In this document: in pieces, positions 19,899 to 31,800 of the stretch | How the letters are laid out: each line of letters starts with the position of its first letter | Position numbering within the stretch: position 1 is the first letter of the stretch | Notes under the pieces: model-generated | What the model saw: the letters and a program-made list of their open reading frames with translations, nothing else | Told to the model about the DNA's origin: nothing | The model's database searches: none | Assembly: GCF_023612255.1 (NCBI RefSeq) | Contig: NZ_CP063231.1 | Coordinates: 2,400,001 to 2,464,000 of the forward strand | Direction: 5' to 3' | DNA length: 64,000 nucleotides | From: Luteibacter flocculans | Lineage (GTDB): Bacteria; Pseudomonadota; Gammaproteobacteria; Xanthomonadales; Rhodanobacteraceae | Program-made: the position numbers and the translations under genes

Positions 19899-22800
19899 TC
19901 ACTGCGTGAGTCGCGCTCGCTCTGCCGGCGTGAGCCGATCGTTGGCGCTGCCACGACGCATGACCTGCACAGGGCTCGACGGGTCATACGCGCCGTTGCG
20001 TGCCGAATCGACACTGGCGCTGGGATTGTCGCCAAGCACTTGTACCGAGATCACCGACGGCTGACGATCGCGCGCATCGGCCTGCTGTTGACGTGCGACG
20101 TCTTCCGCTGCCTTCGTCGCCGCGCTCGCTGCGGAACTGGCGGCGTTGAGTGCACCGACGTTCACGCTCTGCACCACCGGCAAACCCACGGCGTCGCCCT
20201 TCACCTGGACGTTGTCGGCATTGGCCACATGTGCGGCAGCGATGACGAGGTTGCCCGACACGCGGATGCCTGCGTCGCCCGCATCCACCGTACCGCGCGG
20301 CGCCATCAGATAGACCGCGCCTTCCGGCGCACCCGCAACCGTCTGCAAAGTGGCGATGCCGGCGCCACTCACCTGACCGGCGGGGTTCTGAAAACACCAG
20401 GCATCGGTCGTGCAGAGATAGCTCACCGGCGGAATTTCGCTGGTGGTCTTGGCACCCTTGCCGGCATTGATGTCGCCGTTGGAACTCCAGATCGTGACAT
20501 CGCCGCCCTGCTCCGTGAACACGCGGCTTTGCGCGAGTAACGTACTGCCGTCGGTGAACATGGAAATACCGCCTTGGCGCAAGGTGAGTACACCTTGCGT
20601 GTTGGGACCGTCGAGAACGTTGCCCGCGGAATCGGTCGCCGGAGGCGGCGCGGACGTGCCGCCGAGAAGCGCATCGCCACCGGGTCCGAGAATCGACACG
20701 TTGCCTCCGCGCTGGGTCTGGATCGTGCTGCCGCGCATGTCCAGGTCACCTGTCGATACCCGCGCCTGCGCACCGTTGCTTCCGCCATCGAGGCCGTTCG
20801 CCGTGTAACCGAGCGATGCCGGGAATAGCGTATTGATGGCGGCATAACCCCTTGCATACTGTCCCTTGAAGGGGCTGGCGTCGTCGTTATAGTCCTTACC
20901 CACCTGCGCGAGGATGCGGAACAGCGAGTCCTGGGTGAACAGGGCCTTGGCATCGTCTGGAAGCTGCTGGAGTCGTGCCCAGGCCTGTTCCACGGAATAG
21001 CTCGGCTTGACCGCGTCCGCGATCAGGCCGGTATCCAGGCCAAGGCCCGCGTCGTAGCTTTCGACAAATGCCACGAGCGAGGCAGCACCGTCGTCCAGTC
21101 CAGCAGGCCTGCTCGCGGTGGGGTCGACGTAAGTCGCGATGAACGCGGCCTGGTCGATACCGGGGCCGACGCCGAATGCGGCGTATATCGATGCGCCATC
21201 CGGCCCGAGGAACGGATTGAGCGTGTTGCCCGTCGAGTCGATTCCCGTCATGAACGACGGGGTACCCGGTTGCTGTAACGTCTTGTATGTCGCGGACCGT
21301 GTATTCGGAAGGGCATAGAACTCCGTCTGCGACGCAAAGCGGCCCAGGTCCCGCCCGGCTTCCACGCTGAGATATCCCGAACCGCCCTGCAGTATCACTG
21401 GCAGGATGGACCAGGGTTCCTCGACGCCGCCCGTCTGAAGGAACCTGACGGAGAGCGGCGTATCGTAGATGTCGCGACCCGCGCGGATCACGGAGATATC
21501 GGAGCCGTGTACCTGCTGCCCGACATACGCGAGGTCGACGATGTCCCTGCCCGCCTCGACTCGCGCCACCTTCGACGGCATCAGAAAGACACCGCCCATG
21601 CCGCCGCCCGTGCCGTTGAGGATGTCGCCATCGAGTGCGTACACGCGAACGGGGTCGGCATCGTTGGCATGCCATGGCGTGGGTGCATGCAGGAACTGCT
21701 GATCGGCCAGCGTGCCGAACAATGCATCGGCCAGATAGCCTTGCTGACGCACGCGCGTCGCAGGCGATCCATCGCTCAGCGTCAACGGATCGAGGTAGAG
21801 CGGCGATGGCAGCGACGAGAGCGGCGCGTCGATCTGGCCCCACACGAATCGGCTGCCGGTATCCCCGCCTGCCGGCATGTCGAAGCGCACGGAATCGCGG
21901 GCCAACAGCGTGAGGTTGCCGTCGGCCGAGGGGAACAGTTCGCCGGCCGCGCGCAGGTCGAGGTTGCCGTTGGCGGCCACCAGGCTCACTGTCGCAGGCA
22001 GAATGTCGCCCGCGGACTCGACAGGTACGTCGGCGGTCAGGCCCGGCGTGAACAACGTCAGCGGCGACACGAGGTCGCCATAGGTCAGATCTCCCGCAAA
22101 CGCGGTAACCGACAACCGTGAGCGCGTCGAATACGACTGGCCGTCCGCATGTCCCGTGGGCGCCAGGGCGTCGACGCCACCGTCGTCGAGCCAGGACGGG
22201 TTGAACACGCCGCCCAGTGACACCGACCCGCCCGCCGCAACGTCCACGCGCGCATCCTGCATCGCGATCAGCGTGGAAACCGGCATCGTGCTTTCCTTGC
22301 CGGCGGCTGTCGTGTACGGCACGGAGAAGTCGGCACCGATGCTTCCGCCCGCGCGGATGTCGCCGTCACCCTTGGCGACGAAGTAGCTGCCGCTGAGGAT
22401 GTCGCCGCCCGCGGCAACCGAAAGATCGCCGCCACCGATCGTTCGCAGCGTACGGTCCCCGGAGGCGTCGCTGGTGATCGTCCAGGTGGTGGGCAGCGAC
22501 ACCGAGAGCTGCCGTACGTCACCGCCCGCGGATACGTTCACGTCACCACCGACGCTCATCACACCCTGGTCGAAACTGCCGAAATTGATCGACGAGCGGT
22601 CCGCGGTGTTGTTGACCTGCATCCACTGCCACCAGTACTGCGCGGTGGATGTCCCTGCCGTGCCGGTGATGTCTCCGGTCTCGTCGACCGTATTCTGCAG
22701 GGCTACGATGTCGCCGCCCGCATGCAGCGAGACGTGGCCGCCCTGGTCGGGATTCACCGCGCCGTTGACGACCATTTCCGGCGCCGCCGATGTGACCAGC

Positions 22801-25800
22801 CCATCGATCTGCGATGGCCGTAGCAGGTTCACGCCCGCATCGGTCGCCGTACCGTCGGCAGGTGCACCCGCGGCATAGATCGCCGCGGGTGCACGATCGT
22901 CGGTCCAGCGAATGTCGCCGGAGGCGGCGATGTCGATATCGCCTGTGCCGGTACGCACCAGCGTCGGTGCCACGATGACCCGGCCGGTCGCGGTGTCGGT
23001 GAACTCCGTGTGGCCTCCGAGCATCACGTCCCCGGTGTGCGACGGCGCCAGGGCCAACGGATCGACGGAGAGCGTGTCGGCCCCCGCGACGAAGCGATAC
23101 GAACTGCTGTTTCCACCGGCCAGCGTGGCGCTCAACAGAGGTAACGGATTCTTCGTCACCGCCAGCGGAGACGGGCTGTTGTCGACGGGCGCGCTGCGGT
23201 CGATCGCATCGAGTGTGGTCGGTGGCGCGAGCAGCGGCTGCATCACGTCAGGCACCGAGAGCGTATCGACGAAGCCGGTCAACGCGATCGACTGGTTGAG
23301 GTAGTCGGGATACGCGGCGAGATACGGCAGGTACTGGTTGAGGTTGGTCGGCGTGGGTAGCGGCGCTGGCGCGTCGGGCACCGACATGACGAAACCGAAA
23401 CCGAGGCCATAGGTGATCGCGTCTACCGGACGATAACCGGGCGCCCCCGGAAGTTCGGACAACAGATACGCGGTATAGGCCACGTATTCGGTGTAGTAAT
23501 CGTTGATCGCGACCGGATCGCCACTGGTGAATTCGGTGGGCGCACTGAACAGGTTGGGGAATCCGTCCACGCCAAGGCCCGTATCCAACAGGGCCTGCCA
23601 GCCGGCGCTCGCTTCTTCCCACGTAGTCGGCACCGGCGGACCGCCTGCCGAACCACCTGCGTTACCGAGTTGCAGGAAGCCGTCCGTCACGCTGGCGCGT
23701 ATGTCGAGATCGTGGGCCGCGCGCAAGGTGAGGATCGGCGCTTCGGTCGCCGTACCGTAGCGGAACACCGGATGCAGGTTGCCATCCGTATCGCGCGTGG
23801 CGGCACCGAGGTTCCAGTTGGTCAGGATCGAGATGTCGCCGCCGTCGATCGCCGTGCCGCTGTTGCGCAATTCGATGCCCGGCCTGACGTGGAAGTTGGG
23901 CAGGCCGGCAAAACGCGAGTCGAAAACGAAGCCCGGTGCCTGCACGAAGTGCATGAGCGTACCGGCGCCTTGCGACGGGTCGCCGTTGACGTAGCCGTAG
24001 AAGGTGGCATGCCCAGCGTTGGCCGCGCTGGGCGTGAAGCGATAGCGCGCGAGATAGTCCCGCACCTGCGCGTCGTTGGACATATCCGGTCCGGGCATCA
24101 CATTGCCCGCGTCGTCGCTGAAGGTGCCCGCAACCAGCACGGGGCGCCCCGTCGTCGGATCGGCCTGGAACCACCCCGCCGCGTCGATCATGCCGTCGAA
24201 GTGCTTCGACGGATCGGCCGAGGCATCGGACGTGTCCCACACCGCATAGGCTTCCAGGGTGGTCGAGGCCGTATGTGACAGGTCGACGCTCGGCGCGATG
24301 CTGACTGGCACGTCGCCATCGGCCAGCAGCGGCACGCGGAGATGCAGTTCGCCTGCGCCCGCATCGCCGCCCTGGATCACGCGGGCCTGGGCGCCCAGGC
24401 GAATATGACCTGCATCGCCAGTCTGCACCACCTGGTAGCCATAGGTGGGATCGAGCGTGCCGTCCGTGACGCCCGAGGTTCCGAGCGTGATGTCGCCGCC
24501 GCGATGGCCTGCCGAGGAGGCGCTGGTATCGAGGCGCCCGTCGATATCGACGCCCTTGGCACCGAACAGGTCGATCGTGCCGCCGAACGTCCCCGAGCCA
24601 TCGATCGCGCCCGCCACGGACACGTCGCCACCGTCTGCCGTCAAGTGGACGAGATGCGCGTGCAAGGTGTCGCCTGCCGCCAGCGACAGGTCGCCCTGAC
24701 GGGTGTGCACGCTCAACGAGCCATCGAAGCCCCCGGCCGTCGCGCGCGACGCAAGGCTGCCGAGATCGAAGGCCGAGAACGTATCCACGGCGAGCGTGCC
24801 GCCCAGGTAACCGTCGGCCGCCGTGCCCAGTAGACGACCCAATACGGTCGCGGCGCCTGCGCCGGCTGTGACACGAACGGTGCCGGCATTGCCGCCGTCG
24901 CTTGCGCCGCTGACGTCAACGGTCGTGCCTTGCGCGAGCAGAATGCCACCGGCATCGGCCGTCAATTGCACGGTGCCACCCGGTACGCGTACCGCCGTAT
25001 CGTTGAAGGGCAGCGACAGTCCCGATGCATCGATCGACGCACCGTCGCCGACCGTGACGTCGCCCGTCGTCGCATGCAGACGAACAGTGCCGCCATGCGA
25101 GACGAGTTCGGTGTTCCATGCCAGCGAACCGGCCTGGATATCGAAAGTGCCTCCTACCGTGGTGGCGGCCGCTCCATCGGCCTGCCCACCGCGCGTCAAC
25201 TGCGCTGCGCCTGTGGTGACAAGGCGAACGTCAGCGCCATTGTCGACGCTGACGCGCGGCGTGGTGAGGGTGAGATCGGCGTCGGCCAGATCGAGCGTCC
25301 CCTTGCCCGAGAGGATGGTCCCCGTGGTCGCATCGACGTCCAGCCTGGACAGTCCATGAGTCGCGATGTTGCCGTCGCCCCACTGGAAGCGATTCGTCTC
25401 GACGCGCAAGGCACCGTCGCCCGCCGCCGCGCGCGTCGTGGATGCGCCGGTGTCGTTTTCCAGCGTCAGTGAGCGCGCCGCGAGCGACGCCTGGCCGCCA
25501 TCGCTGTTCAATCCGGGCGTGCTGAGGATGAGATCGTTGGCGACACGGAGTGAGGCGTCACCGAGCAGATCGATGGACTGGCGCGCCCGCAGCGTCGTCG
25601 ATTCACTGTTGGCGAACTGCGCGAGAACGCGCGGACCGATGAGCAGCGTACCTGCGCTCGACGTGCTGTCACCGTTGTCGCCAGCGAGTGCGATACGCCC
25701 CGCGGTGATATCGATGTCCGTCGCCCGCAGCGTCGCGTCTGCCGCCAGCTGCGTCTGCCCGGTGGCATCCATGCTGAGCGATCCCGCGGCATCGATGATC

Positions 25801-28800
25801 GCCCCGGCCCCGATCGTGAGGTAGCCGCCCGGCGTACCGGCTGAGCCATCCAGACCGGTGATGTTCTTACGCACGATCCGGGAGGGATCTCGCCCTGAGA
25901 CGCGCAACAGCGAACCGTCACCGCTGATGCCCGGCACCGTGTCGGTCGCGAGCTGGCCCAGCAACAACGGCGCCGAGGCCGTGTCATCGCTCGCGGTAGC
26001 CGTCGCGCGCAGCAAGCTTCCATCCCCAAGCGTGACGCCGCCTTCGCCGCGAGCAACGAGAATGATCTCGCTGCCCTGGAGCGGATGGGCAGCATCGTTC
26101 GACAGCAGCACGCGATCGGCCTTGACGTCCACGATGTCGCCTTGCGCCGTACTGGTGCGATTGCCGCCGATCAACAGGCTGCCGGCACCCAGCTGCGACA
26201 GCTCGTCGGCCGCCACGTGAAGATAACCATCCAACGCCGTGTCACCCGCGCCGGTGATCTGGATCGCGTCACCGGCAATGTCCACCTGCGAGCCACGTCC
26301 GCCTGCGGCCGGCGCGGCATCGAGCGTGGCGCCCAGTGTCAAGGCCTGGCTGGCGGCGACGCTGAGGCGGCCGGCGTCCTTGCCGAGACGCGGGGCGACG
26401 TCGCCATTGCGAGCCGCCTGATTCGCAAAGAACGTATCCGCCGAGGTGACGGCGTATTCCGAGTATTGGCCCCAGACCTGCGCGGATTGCAGCATGAACG
26501 CGCTGGCGCGCGCATCCCGCGCGCCGGTCAGCGTGTCGGCAAAATAGCCGCCCGCGATCTGCGTGCCATCCGGCGCCTTGACGACTCGACCAACGACCGC
26601 ATCCGTGACGCTCGTGTCCTGCACCACGCGATACGCGCCGGGCAGCGTTGCGTAGCGTGCGGGAAGCAGCGTATAGACACCGTCCGGCAGCCCCGGCACG
26701 CCACTCAGGTACACGCCCTGGCCGACCTGCGGGCCGGCGCCCGCGCCCTTCTCCAGCGCAGCGTCCTGCGCCGACAACGGCGCACGGTAACCCGGAACGA
26801 TCGCGTAGACCGGGCGCCCGTCGGCGTACTGCGATACCTGCGTCCCGGTCTGCGAGTTGCTGAAATCGGTGTGGCTCTGCGCGAGTACGTCGCGCGATCC
26901 CCCCGTGCCCGGCACCCATTCCACGGCCTGCACGTGCCCGCCGCCGGAGAGGTCGACGTTCGCACCGCTGTCGATCGCCACGTTGCCGGCAGCCATCGAG
27001 ATCGACTTTTCCGGTGGCGCGTCGACGATGTTCGGCGACGACGCCGCCTCGCTGTCGAAGTGCCAATCTTTGCCGTCTTCGGTGGTGCCGTAGGGAACGA
27101 CCGCGCCGTCGAGCGAAACGGAGGTGACGCTTCCTGCGGCCAGATGGACATCCTTCGCCACGGACAACGGCATGGACGACGACAGCCCAAGGGCAGCAAT
27201 CGTGGCAGCCGGGTCGTCGGTGCCTAGCGCAATGGCGCCCGATGGCACCCACAGGTTGCCACCCTGCACGACGTGATCGGCACCGACCGCCAACGTGCCG
27301 CCCGCGGAAAGCGGCGTGGAAGTATCAGTGACCGCCGCGGGATGGAAGGCCACGGTGGTCTCCCCCGTGGGGTTGTACGCATCGATCAGAAAGCGGTAAC
27401 CCGTCGCCGGATATACGCGTGACGCGGTGACATCGAGGTCTCCGGTCGTGAACAACCAACCCGTCTGCGGGAACAGCGGTTGGTCGCCATCCAGCGCTAA
27501 GCGCAGGTCGCCCGTCGAGACGAATGAGGCGCGCTCGAAGCCGGAGAGGTTCACATGGCCGCCGATGTCGACGAAGTTCGCCGCGACGTCGAGCGAACCC
27601 GTGCCAACGGAAGCACCGGGCGTCGTCCGCGTATCGGTACCGACGATCGATATATACGGGGCAGCGAGCATGACATGGCCGCCATTCGTCGTGGCGTTAT
27701 TGTCGAATGTGGCCTTGCGCTCGTCCGCATCGAAGGCGGCGACGTGTCGCGCATCGATCTGGATACTCCGTCCGACCTGGACATCGACGTCGCCTGCGAA
27801 CACCACGTCGCTCTTTGCACCGAGCGTGCCGATGGTGAGCGCATCGATACCTGAGTCGTCCAGTCGGTCGATCGCGAAACGCAGGTCGGCGCCATCGTTC
27901 TGGCCAAGCGCTGCGCCGTAGGGATCGCTTGCGCTTGGTACGCGGGTACCGTCCTGCGTCACGATCAGTTGCTGGATGCCGAGGTTGCGGTCGAGCGCCG
28001 TGTGCGCACCGATGTTCAGGGTACCCCCGCGGGCCAGCGGCGCACCGCCGTGCGCGTCGATGGTGCCGTCGAAATAGAAACCCGTGCCTGCCTCGATCGT
28101 GAGCGCACCCGCGTCGCTCCACACGGACGACGGTGCATAGAAGGTCGTATCCAGACCGGCGCGACGACCGTCGGTAGGCAAATCGAAGGTATTGCTGGCA
28201 CCGCCGAGAGCAATCCGCGCGCCCTGCTCCGCCACGAGATCGCGATCCGACGTCAGCGCAACGTTGCCGCCTGCCAGCACTACACCCGTCCTGCGCTGCG
28301 CAAGCACGCCGCCGACACCCGGCAGCACGCCTGCCGTCGGATCGCGCAGTGAGATGCCGCTCGCATCGAGCACCGCGTCGGGACCGAGCCACAGGGACCG
28401 GTTGGCGTAGGCTTTGCCGTTGAAACCGAGCGCATAACCGATATTGTCGAGCGTGATGCTTCCGCCGCGTGCCACGAGCGAGCCCTTGACGACGACATGG
28501 CCCGCGCCAGCCAGCGCGATGGTCTCGCCAGCACCGACCTCGACGTGAGCGCCGTCGCCGATATCGACGGTGCCCGTGACCGAACTGAACACAGAGGGGC
28601 CGGTTACCTGCCGCCAGTTCTGGTACAGGCCAGCTTGAATGGAGATGCCGTCGCCATTCTGGCGATGGAGATAGCGCTGGTACGCATCCGCTTCGCCCGG
28701 GCCGACATTCGCGGGCTGTCCGGCAGTGCCCAGCAGTCCGGTCGCGCTCGGCAGCGTCAACAGGGCTTGCTGGTCGGCCACCATGGTGCGTGGATCGACG

Positions 28801-31800
28801 ATCACACTCGCGCCTGCGGCCACCGAGGCATCGGTGTCGGCGATCAGTGCATAGCGGGAGAAGCCGAGCGAACGGAACAGCCCCGTATCGAGGTACAGCA
28901 TGCTCGCATCGTCCAGCGGCGCGGGCGTGCCACCGATCTGGATGGCCGGCGCGTGCAGCGTAAGCGCGCCGCCGCCAGAGAAGCCTTCGCCGATCAAGGT
29001 GCCATCGAGCTGGATCGCTCCGCCACGAAGATCGTTCGGCGAGGCATAGCCGAAGTAACTGAACAGCCCCGACTCCACATGCGTCTGCAGGGTGACGTCA
29101 CCGCCGCGACCGCGTGGCAGGGCGCCGTTCATGGCAAGCACGCCCTGCGGCGACACATAGCCGCCACCCGACACGTCGATGATGCTGCCGGCGTCGAGGA
29201 CGATGTTCGCGGTGTCGTCGGTGCCCTTGAGGGAATCGACGCCCTGCCAGGTGCTGAGCGACACGCTACCCCCGTCGATCCACGCGTCGCCCTGGAGCGC
29301 GTCGGCCGCGCGACCGCTGTCGTTGATCCAGCGGCCGCTGGTGTCGAGCACGCCCTGCGGTCCGACGTGCAACACGGCCTGTACATAGTTCTGCGAGGGC
29401 GCATTGGCGCCGGTAGGCACCGATATGAGGTTGATGGTGCCGCCGTGCGTCGTGATCGTGCCCTGCACGTCCACGGCGCCCGCGGTGATGTCCACCTCGC
29501 CGCCGTCGGGAAGCTGCAGGTCGGCATCGTCGCTCAGCAGGACCGTGCCGTTGGTGGACAGGCGAAGGCGACGGAACCCGCCGTTCTCGATCATGGCGGT
29601 CGACAAGGGACGCCACCACAACGGATCGCTGGGATCGCCGGGGCGGTCGCCGCGACTCGGCAGCTTCGTGTCTTCGTCGAAGTCCGGCACATAGCTTTCG
29701 ATCGGCCTGGCATCGCGTTGAATGACGTAGTTGATCGCGTCTGCCGGTTTCAGGAAATCGCTGGGCGAGCCGATCGTCGGGTCGACCGCCAGGATGCTCA
29801 GCGTACCGGCGAGCGGGAGCGCACCCGTTCGCACCTGTTCGCGACCCGCGTAGGCATGAGCACTGAGGTCGCCATCGATGACGATGTCTTCCTTGGCGGA
29901 GGGCTGAAAGGACAACGTCCCGGCGTCGCCACCCTTGATGAAACCGGGGTCGAAGCGGCCGACGTTCGCCATCAGCGGACTCGTGGTGAAGTCCTCCGTC
30001 ACACCCCAGCGCGCGTGGTCGCGTGTGTAGGTACCCGCAAAGCCGACATAGGCCACGTTGGGATCGGCCGAGGCGATGTCGTAAAGCAGACCGTCGGCGC
30101 CCTGCAGCCGCGGCGCATCGATGACGCCGGGAAGGTAATTGATGAAGCCGCCTTCGAGGCGCAGCTGCGCCCCGGTGCGCACGATGGCGCTGGCCTTGAA
30201 GGTCACGCTGCCCGCGTTGATCATCAGCTGATCGACGGTTCGCGGCATATTGGCAACGTAGCCCGCCGCGTTGAGCACCGGGCTGCCGACCCATTCGACG
30301 CCATCGGGGCGCGTGCCAGACTGGGTGCTGTCGATCACCACGTTCTTCGCCGCGAACAAGGGACTGTTGCGCAACAGCGGCGAGTCCGCGAGCTCGTTGA
30401 GACCAATGCGCGGGATGGTCACCAGCAAGGCCGACATAGGCAGCGTGACGTTCGCCAGACCGGATACGTCGACGATCGAGCCGCCCGCAAGATAGGCATC
30501 GGCGGCAAACGTCACATTCCCGGCCGGGACTTCCATCAGCGACCCGCTCTCCATCCGGGCGCTGACGTTGACGTCCACGCGGCTGGTCTGGAATGCCTTG
30601 TCGGCCTCCTGGCTGGACGATGTGGTCTCGCCGTCCTTCTCGGGGAGCACCGTGGTCACCGATCCCGCGTCGAAAGTGATCGTGCTGCCGGCAGGATTGC
30701 GCAACGAGTCGAACTGCAGGCTCCCCGGGTGGCTGAGGCTGGTCGACGTCACCACCACGCCGTCCTGGTGCGCCTCGTCGGCGAGCCACTGGATCGAGCC
30801 ACGCCGCGCCTGGATCAGTCCGGTGTTTTCCACGATGCCCTTGGGCGGTGCGAAGGCGGAAAAGCGACTCGATGGCGCGACTTTGAGGTTGCCTGCCAAC
30901 GTCTGCACGGCAACGAGTGCCGGCGCGGCGGCGAGCACCACCTGGCCGTCGTCGGCGACGATCCGGCCAGCCTGCGACACCGTGGGTGCCGAGAGAACGA
31001 CGAAGCCATCCTTGGTGCCGGAAAGCGAAGCGCCCTTTTCCACGGTGACCGCACCGCGGGTCGCATCCGCGTAGCCTTCGACCGAGCCACTGGTGAGGAA
31101 GGTCACGTCATCGGTGGGCAGAATATGTTCAGGATCCTGCGTCGCCCCGATGCCGTACTTCATGAAGAACGCATTGCTCTTCGCGACGTCGTTGGTAAAC
31201 AGATCCAACGAACTGGCAATCAGCGAATGCGTATCGACCTGCGCCCCACCGCCGAAGATCATCCCGTTCCGGTTGAGCAGGTAAACCGTACCTTCGGCCT
31301 TGATCTGCCCGAGGATCTCACTCGGCTTCCCGCTCGGATCGTTGACGCGGTTCAACGCGATCCACTGGTTGCTTCCGCCGGTCTGATTACCACCCGTCTG
31401 GTCGAAATGCACCGTGGTCCCTCGGCCCACGTTGAACGACTCCCACGAGAGAATCGCTTTCGACTTGGTCTGCTTGATCTCGACCGTGGTCTGATCGCCC
31501 GCCACCGACTGCGTCGGCGCGTTGGCGTTCTGCCAGAGCGACGGATCGACACTCACGCGGCTATCGACCTTGAGGCCGCCGGTCGCCAAGCCATTGGGTA
31601 CATTCGAGGCCAGCGCCTGTGCGGCAGCCTGCGCACTTTTCTGCGCGCTCATCTGCGCGGCGACGGCCTGCGCCGCGGCGTCGAGGTTCGCAATCGACTG
31701 CTGCACACGCTGCTGCAACATGACGTTGCCCGGCGTGTAGACGTTGCCGCCGTTCGCACCTGGCGCACCCGTCGGCGGCGTAGCGACCGGCTGCGTCGTA